The notes below the pieces were generated by a model, which did not search any database, was not told the DNA's origin, and saw nothing but the letters and a program-made list of their open reading frames with translations. From Gossypium raimondii (lineage: Eukaryota > Streptophyta > Magnoliopsida > Malvales > Malvaceae), in the NCBI RefSeq assembly GCF_025698545.1, contig NC_068566.1:47223192-47287191 (forward strand): DNA of 64,000 nt. The letters are read 5' to 3'. Both the position numbers and the translations under genes were made by a program. Positions 31,713-44,868 of this stretch are shown in pieces; the stretch's first letter is position 1, and each line of letters opens with the position of its first letter.

Positions 31713-34700
31713 TTAGTTGTCTATACAATTATAATAGAGAGTGGATATTTTGCCATCAAATCTAGATGCCAATTGATGTACGGATAGGCCACAATAACAC
31801 CCTCCGAGGCGAGCTTTGCAAATATCAATCACTTTCTTAAACATAGAATCTTGTTGGATAAATGGTTGCTCCACAAACTCGATTAGTGGCATCCACTGCA
31901 TGCATTGGTATCCCAAATTAGTAATCACACATCCCTAATGAGTCAATTTTAAATTTCAATTTGATTTTATAGTGAAAAGTTAGTGACTCAAAATTGAAAA
32001 GTACTTAAACATGAAATTATTAGATTTTAAAATGACCCACGTATGAAGTGACTTAATCTTGAATGATCTTACCCAAAAACCGGAGTAACATACTTAAATA
32101 ACTTGAACTTGATTAACCCAAAACTTGAATGATCGAAACTTGAAATGATTTTATCTCGAGTGCCAAACCAAAAACCCAAGTGGCAAGCCTAAATAACTTG
32201 AACTTGAGATTACCTGAATATGAAACTATCTAAACCTAAAACGATTCAAAACTCGAATAACCGCAGAACTCAAGTGGAAAAACCAAATGACCCGATCTCG
32301 ACTGCTAATCCCAAATGACCCGACCCAAAAACCTGAGTGGCAAACCTAAATACTTAAGATGGTCTAATCTTGAATTTCAGATCTAAATGACTTAGCCACA
32401 AACTCATGCGATAAACTTGAATAATTCCAACTTGAAATGATCTAAATCCGAATTATTCAGAAATGACCTGAATAAGAAACCATCCAAACCCAAAATGATT
32501 TAAACTTTAAAAATTTAAAACTCTAAAAATTCTAAATTATCCAAAAACTTTAAAAACTTAAATTGACATGATCTAAATTGATTTGATCCAAAATTAACCC
32601 GAACCGATGAATTGGGAGAGTTAATTACCTAAAGCATCTATATCCTATACATATTCAAATATGAACTACAGTATATACCTACCTTGGCTGCTTGAATTTC
32701 ATGAACATCGACAATAATCCGAGTTGATAGAGGCTTCAACATGCAGATGAAGAACAAATCTGATTTTTCAAAGGCCACATTATGAACATGCCTGTGATAA
32801 GTTATAAACCAAACATCATCAATCATACATACATACATACATACTATTACATGAATAAATTGATTGATTTGGTAATATGTTACCTGAATGCTACTACTTC
32901 CAGAAACTCAGTATCAATCTGCAAAGTGGAATTAAAGAATTTAGTACTTGGATTTAACATTTTTTTAAATATAGTATCTGTGTTTTTTTGTCCAGCGTAG
33001 TACTTATATTTGACAAAAAGTTGTACATTTTGACGTCTGAAGGCAGTAGTGTCAACTTTTTAGTCTTTAATTCAAATTTTATAGTTGATTTAATGAAAAT
33101 TCATAACTAACTAATAATATTAATAATTAACTTTTATCGAACAACTCTAAAACCCGAATTAAATTATATTCATTGGACTTTATTTGACAAGTTAAATGTA
33201 AAATTAAAAAATTAGTAGCTAGCATTAAAGGTAGTCTACTAACAAAATCATGAAAATTTCAAAATTTATCAAATCAATCCCAAAATTTAAAATTAACATT
33301 ACTACCTTTGAATATCAATATATATAACTTTTAAGTACCAAATTGAATAAAAATTTAATACAAATACCATATTAAAACTTAATATCAAATTGGAAGATGC
33401 TTACCCCTGTTTCTTCCTTGACTTCTCTTACTGCTCCTGCATAAATCTCCTCTGACTGCCATACCAAACAAAAGTTACGAAATTTTTAAAAATCCGAAAC
33501 TCAGAAAATCATTATTTCAAAAGTCAAATTATCGATGTTGTTTGAATTAGATTAAATTGATAGGTCGGATCCATTGGATTTAGAATTAGTTGAGGTATTG
33601 GTTTAGAAATGAATTTTGAACTAGTTAATTTGAGAATTGGTACGGATCGCTTTAACTGAATTTTTATTTTTTTAAATTTTTTAATGGGACCACCTAAACC
33701 GATCGAATTGACGAACTAATAGCTTGACTAGTTCAACCGGTATTACAATTATAGTTATCAATATTTTCGCCTAATTTGTTATTTACAGTAAATTCCAACT
33801 CAACTTTATGATTTGATTTTTTTAAAAATTGCAAAAAATTTTAACAGAATTGACTATTTGAACCAAAGAAATCATAATTTAACCTAATTTTACCCCTTCT
33901 TTGATCTAAAACTTTATAAAATTTCAAGTACCTCATCTATGAAACCTGTTGGTATTTTCCAAAGGCCAACAAATGATGGAGCGCAGTGTTTCTCTTGAAC
34001 AACAAGGACCTGCAATTCATCATTCCAAATGCTTTATTTTTAAAAAAAATTACAAAAATTTTATACATAGCAACAAAATTGCGGTCCAGGAAATTATAAA
34101 ATTTTAGCAAATTGGTACCTCATTTTTATCATTAACTACAAATCCACCAACCCCTACTTGATGTGAAGCATTAGCAGGTAGCATGCTAGGTCCTTCAGGC
34201 AGCCAATATGTTAACATTACATACCCTTTCTCTGCATGGTGATATTCAAATCCTTGCTGCAACATTGGGGGCTTGTTAAAAGACTGAATACAATGTGAAA
34301 ATTCGGGGAGTAATTTTCAATTTTCCCAAAATATATCTACGACCAAATTATGGTTGTTGTTTTTTTCCTTATATTGTACCGGCTTGAGATTTAATCTCTA
34401 TACTTTAATTAAGTATAATCCAAATCACTAACAAGGAATTTTTTAGAACCTCAAATCCGAAATTCCTTAATATTTAAAAGGTGAAATTATCGTTATCAAA
34501 ATAATTATTTCCCACCAATTTGTCTTATAAAAAATTTCAGCTCAACTTTGCATTTTTCAAAAATTTTTTAAAAGATATCAGTGATTTGAACCAAAGCATA
34601 ACAAAATAATAATAATATAAGGATCAAATTATGCAAAATTAAAATTTAAGGACTAAATCTTCAAGTTGAGTGTAATACATGGATTAAAACTAGAATTTAA

Positions 34701-35779
34701 CCCATATCTAAAGGTTTTAAGATCTAGAAGAATAAGATAGATACCTTGACTGCAACTGGTACAAGATCTGATTTTTCCACCGGCAACTTAAGCCAAATTC
34801 CCTTCTTTTCCTGCATATTGATGGCTTAACATCAGTTTCAAGTAGATCCTTCGTTCCGAAAAGTCGCATTAGATTCGGCTCGGGTTAATATAAATCTTAT
34901 AAATTTTACATTCAGATCATTTTAAGTTCAAATAATTTGATTTCATATCTCATTCGGAATTCAAGATTGGTTAATTAGTGGGGTTGCTGAACTTTTATAG
35001 TCAAATCAAAATTTTGAATTATATAATAAACATGTTTATTTAAATAAGACCGGTTAGATCGAAAATTGATAGGGGTATTAGTTGGAGAAAAAGATTAGAT
35101 AAATTAAATTACAAATCATTTAGAACCGGATTTTATGTTTTTGGGCCTAAACCAAACTAGCCCAAATCCAATCCAAATCTAAAAAATGGATGAAAATGTT
35201 ATTTTTATTTACATGCATTCATAATTTTTTATAAAAAAAATCTTTCATGATTAAATCGATTAAATTTGATTACGAAAACTATGATGATAAACTCAGACGG
35301 GGATTAAACTACCTTAGCCTTCCAATGAGAAACAGAAAAACGAAGCATGGAAGCAAAAACATTAGGGTTAGCTGGTAATCTCTCGGAATCAACAATAACA
35401 CCCCCATATTCATCATCAAAACCATCTAATATCCTCAAATCTCTCGTCAAATAACTTGGATTGATCTTTCCATTAACATGATACACCAAATCTGCAGCTC
35501 CAAGTTTTTGTTCATCAATGGAACTCAAACCTTTCTTTGGCACACAAGTATCATAAGAAGCCTTTGCAGATATGCCTGAAAAACAAAACATTCAGGAAAC
35601 AAATCCGACAAGGAAGCAACAATTAGGGTTGTTTTTTTTCTTTTTCTTTAAATACCTTTGAAAGAAGTCAACTTTGGGATGGATTTAAGATCAAACAATG
35701 GCTTGAAACTTGAAAACTGGGTTGAATATATGGTTTCCATGGAGTTTGAACTCAAAAGACTGCTGCAGCTACACTCCAT
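31713..35779 (-). CDS. NUDT8: Nudix hydrolase 8-like protein
   Basis: Nine coding exons, all phases agreeing: 35779-35656, 35575-35313, 34810-34745, 34256-34119, 34009-33932, 33455-33405, 32918-32884, 32791-32683, 31895-31713. They give 348 aa, near the roughly 370 of Arabidopsis NUDT8. Nudix proteins cleave nucleoside diphosphates linked to other groups. The plant NUDT2/5/6/7/8 group acts mainly on ADP-ribose/NADH-type substrates, and the exact substrate here is unknown. The Nudix box spans exons 5-7: it begins at GFIDE, with SEEIYAGAVREVKEETG and I giving the G-x5-E-x7-REVxEExG pattern. Upstream are the family's ILDGFDDEYGGVIVDSERL and GYVMLTYWLPEGPSMLPANA; WMPLIEFVEQPF lies near the end. 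An ATG at 35740 is a second possible start. The N-terminus is Ser-rich. Introns hold repeats, notably 31896-32682. The gene looks intact. Confidence 0.88.
31930..32620. repeat. degenerate short-word repeat block in the last NUDT8 intron
   Basis: The intron is built from loosely repeated words such as AAATGACCCGA, ACTTGAATGATC, CCAAAAACC and AACTCGAATAACC for about 650 bases. Period and sequence drift strongly. Similar shorter blocks stand at 22660-22830, 51840-51980 and 61800-62100. Confidence 0.55.
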
Positions 35780-35979
35780 TTATGACAGAAGAAAGCTCTG
35801 AAAGTTTTAGGACAATGAGGATGATGATAAGCCCCACTGAACTGCTTTAACGATATCAGCTGTTTAATAATCAATATAAAAATATCCGAACTTATAAGAT
35901 TTAACGAAAGTCCACTTTGAAGCATGCATGAAGGAGTTTTAATGGAGACAAAAGCCATAAAAAGACATGCCAAAGGTCT

Positions 35980-36244
35980 GCTATATGTTTATAATTAAAA
36001 TGAAGGGAAAGGATTTAGATTTTTTTTATAAAGAGAGTGTGATATGTGTTGTTGAATTTGTGGTGTGAAATGGTTGTCGTTGATGGATATGACACGTAAA
36101 GACAGAAGAACTTTGAATAATATCTCCAATTTCTTTCATTTATTCACAGCTAAAATATGATGAAAACGAGGGAAATACCCTCAAATTTTTGGAAATATAT
36201 GTTTTTGTTATCATGGGAATAAAAAAAGTAAAACAGGAAAAAGG
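35980..36244. other. upstream flank of the NUDT8-like gene
   Basis: It is AT-rich, with no clear TATA box that I can assign. It runs into the MITE that starts near 36245. Confidence 0.4.
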
Positions 36245-36765
36245 AGACCCTAAAATTATGGTTTTCCTTTCTATCTTCGTAAAATATTATTGAATTATTC
36301 GAAAGTTATTATTTGAGTTATGAACTATTAAAACTGTTGTTTTATAAATTTTTTTATTCACATCGTCTGCACCAAGCGAAAGCTATTTTTCCTCTACAAT
36401 TTAGTCTTTTTTTCATGAAACAACATTGCACGATATTAATTTACAAACCAAAATCCAAATGCCCTTTTTCTTCGATCTTCAACACTTGACCGTCAATCCA
36501 CTTGGATCTAAGGTATGGTTTTCTACTCGTCGTTGGATATGGATCAACCGTATTGATCGTTGAATTGTTGCTTAGAGTTCACTAGCCAAACTGTTTTTTT
36601 AGAAAAAAGCTTAATATCCCATTGACTTTAATTAAAACTTTCGAATGGTTCAATGTCTTAGATGAAAACTTTCGAATGGTTCAGTGACCATTTTGTAACT
36701 TTTTAAGGTTGAGTAACTAAACATAAGCTTACTAATAGTTTAGTGACATTGGGTATAATTTACCC
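36245..36765. mobile_element. MITE (GGTAAACTAC family), copy 2
   Basis: It aligns with 31044-31608 along its length (TTCGAAAG, ACCAAGCGAAAGCT, CACTTGGATCTAAGGTATG, CACTAGCCAAACTG, AACTTTCGAATGGTTCA). The right tip ends GGTATAATTTACCC. The left tip is more diverged. It lies about 470 bases upstream of the NUDT8-like start, so the gene is bracketed by two copies of one family. Confidence 0.65.
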
Positions 36766-38611
36766 TATATATTTTTGGTCGAAATAAAGGCATCTACCAC
36801 CGGTAGCAATGATTATTCCCCTTGTAGCAAGTGCTTCCCGAAAAAGTAAATGATTGATCATGAAATATATTTCATTCCCACGAGTGAAGATATAACCGCA
36901 CCTCATGTTTGTGTAATATACTTGGAGATTTAGGCAATATTGTTTTTGTAATATACTTTTTAAAGCAAATTAAAGGAACGAAATTTTAGCTTTAAACTTT
37001 TCAAAAGATAAATTATAAAATTGCTTGAATGTATTTGCACACACCTGATTTAGTCTGGACTATTTTTAATTTAGCTTTTGCAATGTTTGGGCTTATATAT
37101 ATATATTGACAATGAACAGTTAAATTTGGTTTTGGGCTAAATTGAACTTTTGTTTATTCTTAAGGACTAAATTGAATTTTAAAGTTTGGATTTGAAGTTT
37201 TTGAAAATGTTGGATTAAACTGAGTTTTACTTCATTTCTATTTGAATCAATTTTTAAAATGGATTGGAGTAATTCCAGTGTAATCAAGAGTAAATCCAAA
37301 AAAAAAAAATGGAGGAGCCGAATTTGAATTATAAATTTTTGAGAGAAAATCATTATATTTATGTAAAACTTTACAAAACTTCAAGGGATTAAATTATAAA
37401 CTTTTCGTTTTTGAAAAGTTCTTAATTGAATTGTAAATTTTAAGAGGAGCCGGAATACAATTTTACCATTTAATTAATTTAAAAATTTGCAATTTCTAAA
37501 GCAGCTAAAGAGACAATTCATTTTAATTTTTGGAGGACCTCGTCCCTGCCTGCGCCACTGAGTGTGGGTGTTTAAAAAACACAAAATTAATCAATAATTA
37601 AATTTTAAAATAAACTTTATTTTTATTTTTAAATTGAATATTAATTAATTTAATTTTTATATTATTCAAAACCTGAAAAAACTCAAAATCAATGTGTTTT
37701 CGAGATCAATATCCGATCCAAAAGTCAATTTAAATTTTAAAATTCAAATCCAAACCCAGCAACTTAAGTCAAAATATCCAATTGTAGTATCCATATAATA
37801 TGAAATTAAGAGACTCAAGCCCAATTTTAGTCCAAAGCTTAAATGTTGTTTAATTATTATTATTTTTAAAATAGTTGTTTTAAGTTCAAATTTCGAAGTT
37901 CTGTCTTTTAGATTATTTTTAAGTCCTTCATAATTTTAAAATTTATTAATTGGCCCCCGTTTATTTTATTTATTATAACTATGATTTGGAATATGTATTT
38001 TTTAGCTTGTTATATGTTTTTCTTTATTTATTATAATTACTCTTCGTGAAGTGGTAAGAGATTCTCACGTGAATTTATCGATAATGTGTTTAGTTCTCAA
38101 ATAATTTTTTTGAATTGTTTTATTTAGAGATTATCTATAGAAAGATTAAAATGTTATTTACCCATTACAATACGGGCATTTTAGTAATTTTATAATTGAG
38201 TTGGTGTTAAGTTAACTCGTGACATCAATTCATCAGTCATTTTATATATAGTATAGATATATAATATACAATTGATGGAAGTAATAAAATATGCATATTA
38301 ATATAAAATGTATAAAACATCAAAATAAAGCGTTTGAGTGGTGAATGTAAAGGTTTTACTAATGCAATTAGCACGAGTTCAAATTTCATCATATCGTTAT
38401 TTTTTAAAAATAAAATATTAAAGTATCCCCAAATAATATAATTTATTTTAAATGTCAATGGACATTTTAGTAATTTTCCTAACCGAGTTGGTGCGCAATA
38501 GATTCATGACACCAACTGAGTCAAAATTTTAAATAATAGTATAGATAATATTCTTTTTTTTTTGTATTTAGTAATCACTTTAAGTCTTAATTAAATTCAG
38601 CGTCATTGTTT

Positions 38612-38762
38612 GCTTTTTTTGATACAATATTTAGAACGAACCATAGTCCCTCCTAACTCATAAATAAGAGGATAATAAGCTTTAAGTGCACTTGAACCTA
38701 CATCCTTCTATATTAACAATAATTCCCATACAAATCGAACTAAAACTCAATCGAATTTTTAT
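38612..38762 (-). mobile_element. tRNA-derived SINE, copy A
   Basis: On the minus strand the order is GAGTTTTAGTTCGATTTGTATGG (A-box region), about 35 bases, AGGTTCAAGTGC (B-box region), then TTATTATCCTCTTATTTATGAG, GGAGGGACTATGG and a tail GTATCAAAAAAAGC. The same order recurs at 40418 and 54948, and the head alone at 51771. Internal Pol III boxes with an A-rich 3' tail define a SINE. Confidence 0.65.
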
Positions 38763-40417
38763 CTATAAAACTTAGGAGTATACCAACAAAGAGTCAATAT
38801 ATAGATATAAATATATTGGTAGTCAAATATTAGTTGATATTAATTGCAAGTTTTGACGATTCAACCTCTTGGGTAGAAGTAGAGGTGATTGATGAAATGC
38901 ATTAATTGTCAATGACGATGACTTTGGGTTCATCAGTATTTATATAATTAATTAATGACGAATTGACGACTATTTCAAAGAGTTTATTTATGTATAAAAT
39001 TGTAATAGTTATAAGAATGATTAAAAATGTTAGGAAAATCTTTGTGAATCAGTCATGATCATATCCTGTTTCAAAGTCGATGCATGGTTGAAAATTATTA
39101 ATGGATTAAATTAATTTTGGTTGAAGTAATTTGCGATTATTCTTCTTATTATTATTGAATACTTGTTATAATAAATATCGATAATAACGGTAGAACGATC
39201 GTAAAGTAATAAAAAAAAATAAGGACATACAGATTTTACGTGGAAATCTTTTCGAGAAAAAATCATGGATAGAAGATAAGAGATTCACTAATGTTGAAAA
39301 ACGAATGATACAAGAGTAATTTCAACTACATCTTTTTAAGGGTTAAAAAATCATGTCCTAATCAAAGTTAAATAGTAAAAGTATAGTTCTATACGGTCTC
39401 AACTTGTGTAGTATAATCTGTACCACAGAGATTTTGTACCCTCGGTCGCAACCCTAATCTAGTTTTGTGTTTAATGAGAATCTATGTGATGGACTTTGGC
39501 CTTGGGCCTCTCGCCCCCACAATTTTCCTTATTTTACCATTGTATTTATTTATTTTTAAGTAATAAGATTCGGATTACACAATCTCTAACCTTACCTATA
39601 CCTAAAACATTACTTAACACACATCAAATTTACTCGAATGACTCTTTTATTAATATAAGGGCAAGTTTTGACAATTCAACCTCAAAATAGAGATGACTTT
39701 GATAAACATTGCAATGTGGATAATTGTATATTCATTTATTTATATAATATAATGACGAAATTGACAACCATTAGAAAACATATCGTGTTTTGAAGTCAAC
39801 GTGTGGGTGAAATCTATTAATGGATTAAATTAATTTTGGATTGAAATAAAATGATTTATGTCGGTGTAAAATTTAAGTAATTTTATATATTTTATATATT
39901 TTTATACGCTTTATATTTTAATAATCTAATCATTGTATTTTATGCTTCATTTATAAAGATCATACATATCAAGTTTGATGTAAAATAAAATTTTTAGCTA
40001 TTCATTTTATGTAAAAAAGCTTTCAACCATTCAATATATATTAATATAGATAATATTTTAAATCGATACAATAAAAATATCGAATCGATTCAAAACTTTA
40101 AATGAATGAAAAGTACAATTATTTTAATAAATTCAACGATTTGATCGTTAAAATATTAATCATATAAAAGTTATGTAAAGATGTAACTTTTAAGTTTTAC
40201 ACTAATGTAAGTAGATCCTTCCCCATGTATAATTTTGAACTAACCAATATAACTTTTGTTATTCATTATATTATCAAATTTGTCATTTTAAATATTTATT
40301 ATATTTTATATTTATCAAAATAATTTATTTAAAAAAATTACTTGATAAAAATCTATCATACTTATAAATAAATAAAAATTAAATATTTTTTTAACATTAA
40401 TTCTTATCATATAAGAT

Positions 40418-40530
40418 CTTTTTGATACAATGTCTAGAACTATTCATAACCCCTCTCTAACCCTTAAATAGGAGGATAATAAGCTTTAGCGTACTCGAAC
40501 CCATGTCCTCCTCCACTGGCAACAATAAAC
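40418..40530 (-). mobile_element. tRNA-derived SINE, copy B (partial)
   Basis: On the minus strand this copy has GCCAGTGGAGGAGGACATGGG, TTCGAGTACGC, TTATTATCCTCCTATTTAAGG, GAGAGGGGTTATG and the tail GTATCAAAAAG. The 5' head with the A box is missing or very diverged. Confidence 0.6.
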
Positions 40531-41180
40531 AAAAAAAATATTACTTTAGTTTTACATAGTATATTTTAATTATCTATAAAATAAATAATTTTATATTTCA
40601 TATAAAATTTATAACTAGTTTATTAATTATATATTATTTATAAATTAATACGACTAATTTATTAACGGTTAAAAATACAAATTAAATAGTGAAGAATTTA
40701 ATTTGCAAAATATTATTTTTTATAGATTTTACAAATGCTTAATAATTGTTAGAAATTTTTAATAACACTATATTTCAATTAGTTTATATATGTTAATTAA
40801 TTATTGTTTTAAATAATATTGTTTTGTATTAATTAAATAAAATAAAATAATATTTTATATTGAATATATTAAAATTTTTAATTTTTACTATCATTCGAAT
40901 AAAAATAGTATTTTATATTAATTACAATAATTAAAATATGATGTTTAATTTTATATTATTTATAGACTATTTGTTATGTATTGTAAAATAAAGGATTAAC
41001 TTTTCATAAATTTTAAAATAAATATTTTACATGAATATACTTAATTTTTAAAGGTAAATTGAAAATGAATTATCCACTGAAAAAGTAACACTATCTATAT
41101 ATACAACTTTTTTAGAAAAAAAAAAAACGAATTTAATAAAATATCCACGTCACTCAATTAAAAAACTGACAAAATAGTGG

Positions 41181-42128
41181 TCATATAACCACAACTTGGG
41201 GAAAGCTTAACGGCGAGAGTAACGGCACGTTAAAAAACCCTTTTTGGTCGTTATCCCAATCCAAAAAGGTCTTCCAATTTGACGGCGTTAAAGGTACTTC
41301 GCCGTTCTCTCTCGTTTTTGTCACCTCATCGTCCTTTTCTCTCTTCACTGCCTTTACTTGCCTCTCTTCCCTTTCGCCGTCATCTCTGCTCCGCTTCCTC
41401 TCCAGGTCGTCGGCGCTTGTATCCGACGTCCCGGCTTCGAGAGGGAAATTAAGGATCGCTTTCGAGCCACGTAGCTTGAAAGCGGTTCGGTCGTAAGCCT
41501 TCGCGGCTTCGATGGCCGTTTCGAAGGTTCCTAACCACATCCTAGAACCTCGTCGGGTCGGATCTCGGATTTCGGCTGCGAACTTCCCCCACGGCCTTTG
41601 TCGGACTCCTCTATAATGCTTCTTGTCTTCGGAATTTGAGACTCTTGGCTCTGCCTGAGCTAAATCCGATTTACCGAACTGAATCTGCTCCATTTTATGC
41701 GGCAACGAGATTTTCAGCGACCGTTTCCGATTCTGAGAGCTCGAATTCGAAGAAACTTTATGTTTCGTCGTTGAAATTTGAGCGATCTGAGGTTTGACTT
41801 CAAATTCGAAAGCACCGGCGTTTAATGAGAGGGATTTAGGTGTCGTGAGATCGATAATTTGAGGTTTTGATTCAAATTGGAATCCAGGGAAATCGGTAGA
41901 GAATTGAAAGAAATCATCATCATCGTCAAGGCAATTAAAATTTGATACTGTCAGAGACGAATCGGAGCTCAAAAGAGACTCAGATCCAGGGGTCGAAACT
42001 CGAGGTTTCGACTCAGGCAACCATTGATTTCCACTTGAAACACTCCCTAATTCCACTGGAGAAAACTCACCGAGTAAATATTGCTTGATATATTGAAGCG
42101 CACTTATTACTTCACTGCTTGCTTCCAT
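41181..42128 (-). CDS. ERF transcription factor, group IX (ERF5/ERF6/ERF104-like)
   Basis: A single exon, 315 aa. The AP2/ERF domain covers residues 171-230 ([50 protein letters not shown]). Ala and Asp in AAEIRD are the residues typical of GCC-box-binding ERFs rather than DREBs. The N-terminus is acidic with a D-rich run ([10 protein letters not shown], about 67-76), a likely activation region. Basic residues around 133-138 (NRKRSLK) and 243-263 may be nuclear signals. The C-terminal [13 protein letters not shown] and [10 protein letters not shown] fit group IXb members, where a nearby SP site is phosphorylated by MAP kinases in Arabidopsis. No EAR repressor motif is seen, so activation of ethylene/stress genes is the best inference. 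A TATA box lies at 42252. The GC content is clearly higher than its surroundings. Confidence 0.9.
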   Translation of the reverse strand: MEASSEVISALQYIKQYLLGEFSPVELGSVSSGNQWLPESKPRVSTPGSESLLSSDSSLTVSNFNCLDDDDDFFQFSTDFPGFQFESKPQIIDLTTPKSLSLNAGAFEFEVKPQIAQISTTKHKVSSNSSSQNRKRSLKISLPHKMEQIQFGKSDLAQAEPRVSNSEDKKHYRGVRQRPWGKFAAEIRDPTRRGSRMWLGTFETAIEAAKAYDRTAFKLRGSKAILNFPLEAGTSDTSADDLERKRSRDDGEREERQVKAVKREKDDEVTKTRENGEVPLTPSNWKTFLDWDNDQKGFFNVPLLSPLSFPQVVVI

Positions 42129-42251
42129 AATAAAAAAAATTGAAAATTTTTCAAAAAGAAGCTAAGGATTTGAATTTTGTGGATTGGAAATTTGAAATTG
42201 AAGAAGAGAAGATTTGGAAGTTCGTTGAGTAGAAGGGGAGAGTGGAAAGGG

Positions 42252-42259
42252 TATTTATA
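42252..42259 (-). promoter_or_regulatory. TATA box of the ERF gene
   Basis: CTATAAATAC on the minus strand lies about 124 bases upstream of the ATG at 42128, a normal spacing for a plant leader of about 90 bases. Confidence 0.65.
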
Positions 42260-42339
42260 GGGTAAAAGGAAGATTTGAACTTTTTGACTTTTCAAACATT
42301 TCAATGGAGCTTCGAGGATAGATGAAGGAAGCAACGTGC

Positions 42340-44500
42340 TTTTTTTAAATGTTAAATTTAAAAATTGGTCCCTTTATAATTCTTAAAATTTTTATTTAGT
42401 TTTTATACTTGCAGGACATAATTTCTTCTCAAAATAATAAAATGATTAATTCGTAACACCAACTTAATTAAGTGCTTAATATATAATATAGATACTTAAA
42501 TATTTATATGGTTTTTTTCCTTAAAAATACTCCTATAATCGTGAGGTGTGATGTGGTGGTTGCTCACTTCATCCTTTAACTATATCTGAGGTTTGACCTT
42601 CGCCGTGGAAATGAAACATATTTCATGGCCAACAGTTTATCTTTTTGAAAAGCATTAACACCAAGAGGATTAGTCATTATTACAAACAATAAATACATTA
42701 GTTTCAATTAAAAAAAGGTGCTCCTTCCGTCTTATAATGTTGACATGGGCTTTTTTATATTGGAAGACTAATTTTTAAGAAAAAATTTATGTTAACTTTT
42801 GTAATTAACAATGTTAACTTTTTAGACTAATGAATTTCATATAATTTAATGCATAATATTATTTGATATTCGAGTTTAATTTTATTGTTCAATTTAGTAT
42901 TCAATTTTTGTCACAACTTGGCACATAAGTTTTACTTCAATATTCAATTTGATATCTGAATTTTCTCAATTTCATGCTTAAGTTTTTTGTCCCAATTCAA
43001 GTAACTAAATTTACCTTTAATGCTCAATTTAGTACCTTAATTTTTCTCAATTAGGTACTTATGTTTTTTTTACTAAAACACATGGAAAATATTCATTGAG
43101 CCACATTATATTGTTTGTCTCGGTACAAAATTAATCAACAAAGTTAAAAAGTCAAATATCAAATTAAACAAAAAAATTACTTAAGTGTTAAATTAACCAT
43201 TAAAATCAAATATCAAATGATATATTAACTATGTTGCAGTTCTTGATTGGTTCCCAAAAAGCTTGTGCTTGGTATAAAAACATTAGACAATAATAAAATA
43301 TGATATATTTTAATGATCAAGTTGAAGGGCTAAGCAGAAGTAGAAGACGAATGTTCTTAGCTGATGATTTGGTCATATCATATGTTAACGGTAAAAGTGG
43401 ACTATGACCATAGAAGCTGAAGTTATTGTTTAATAGGTCTGGCTCACTCTATTAAAGATGATTTAATTATTGTTTTAATATATTTGGAATGATATGTAGA
43501 CTTTTTCTTATGAAAAAAAAAAACATTTGAATTTAGATAATAAAATAAAACATTTTATAAATTTACTAATTAGTAATAGGCTCAAATTTATTGATATAAT
43601 TAAAATAACATTTTTATCGTATCAGTTAAAAAATACTATTTTTATCTAATTTTTAATGGTTAAACGGTTCAACTATTAAAATTTTACTCATACAAAAATA
43701 TACAAAAGTAAGTGTATACACTAAATCTCTCTTGTATGTTTATAGTCAACTTTTTTTTAAAACAAACATATTTTATAATAATATTTTACTATAATAATAA
43801 GTTTGTTGTAAAACTCATTCTTGTACTTCATATAATAGTATGCCCAATGGCTTTTACTGTATGGCCAATGAACAAAGGATTAGGTGAGGATTTTACTGTA
43901 TGGCCAATGAACAAAGGATTAGGTGAGGATAAAGTTTTCAGAACCGGATCAGTAGTCAACTCGGTCAAGCCACTCGTTCGTCTAATTCGTCCAGTTCAAT
44001 TAAATAAATCACTAAAAAGTTTTAAAAAATAAAGTTATTTTCTTAAAAAATTTGATTCAACTGGTTTTTGCCTGGTTCAGCCAGTCCACACCAGTTCCCA
44101 AGTTAACTGGTGTAATGGCTTTATTCGGATCAATATCCTAGCCAATTCTCGATCTGACCGACCAATCCGGTCGGGTTCAAACTTCATTGGTGAGAATAGT
44201 CAATTTGCATAGTTTGAATTACTGATTCCAAGTCTGAAGTCTCTCCAGGTCTTCCATCCCTAAAGTCTCAACTCTCAACCACTCTTAATTATTTCAAATG
44301 GGCCTATTTTCATACCTAACAAAAAGCAAGTGGATTAACCATTTCTTATCTTAAATGGTGAATACACTAATGATTCAATGCATTGATTCATAAAATCTCG
44401 AAGAATTTATCTAAGTCATAGAATAGTACGTGGAAGATGCACAATTCGTGAACAGAACCAGAAGTAATAGTGTGTGAACGTATTTAACAGATAACTCGAC
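42340..44500. other. gene-free stretch between the ERF and VRN2-type genes
   Basis: 42860-43100 repeats CTCAATTTAGTACCTTAATT-like words every 60-70 bases, with partly inverse words after 43130, so it is a degenerate foldback. 43930-44190 holds ACCGGATCAG, CCGACCAATCCGG and TCGGGTTCAAAC words of a dispersed CGGTT/AACCG-type repeat also seen at 33540-33760, 45530-45860 and 62320-62530. No gene is supported. Confidence 0.45.
43852..43929. repeat. perfect 39-bp tandem duplication
   Basis: Two head-to-tail identical copies, each beginning TTTTACTGTATGGCC and ending AGGTGAGGA (43852-43890, 43891-43929). The absence of differences suggests a recent slippage or repair event. Confidence 0.92.
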
Positions 44501-44868
44501 TCGTGAACAGTTCTAGTTACAGAGTAGTTAGGCTAATAGAAGAATGGATAAGCCATGAAGAAGGGAAAAACATATATATATTTGTGTATACATAGCAGTA
44601 TAATCAGTTCAGAACAAGAACAATGAGGCTGAAATCAGTTTACTTCATTATATATTAGAAAAGTGAACCTAGTGCCAGTTTTGAATATATTAAGATATTG
44701 CTGTTACAATAATGAGGAGGCATTCAGTTACCTGGAGAAAGAATTATTTAAGAACCAATTTCCAGCCAAATTTGATGAATATTGTGATCGAATCATGGAA
44801 AGAATGGGCTTCTATCTGGAGGATAAACCAATGTGCTTAGCCTCCATTTTGAGGCTTTTTATCATATT

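Larger units (their letters stand above)
36766..41150. other. gene-free AT-rich stretch with SINEs and an unclassified repeat
   Basis: 38140-38250 and 38455-38520 share GGACATTTTAGTAATTTT and GAGTTGGTG words, so they are two copies of one short repeat about 300 bases apart. 38333-38400 has tRNA-like A and B box spacing (TTTGAGTGGTGAATG, then GCACGAGTTCAAATTTC), possibly a second SINE family. 39180-39530 holds TTTTACGTGGAAATCTTTTC, a phrase typical of an unclassified dispersed plant repeat. 40540-41100 is extremely AT-rich. No gene is seen. Confidence 0.45.

Noticed and set aside
39180-39530. Possible gene fragment because of balanced composition and TTTTACGTGGAAATC
   Set aside because: The phrase is familiar from dispersed plant repeats, and no frame is conserved. 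It is left as an unclassified repeat.
43712-44032. 106-codon open frame across the 39-bp tandem repeat
   Set aside because: 39 is divisible by 3, so the tandem repeat keeps the frame open by chance. The N-terminus is AT-rich noise and the C-terminus is part of a dispersed repeat.
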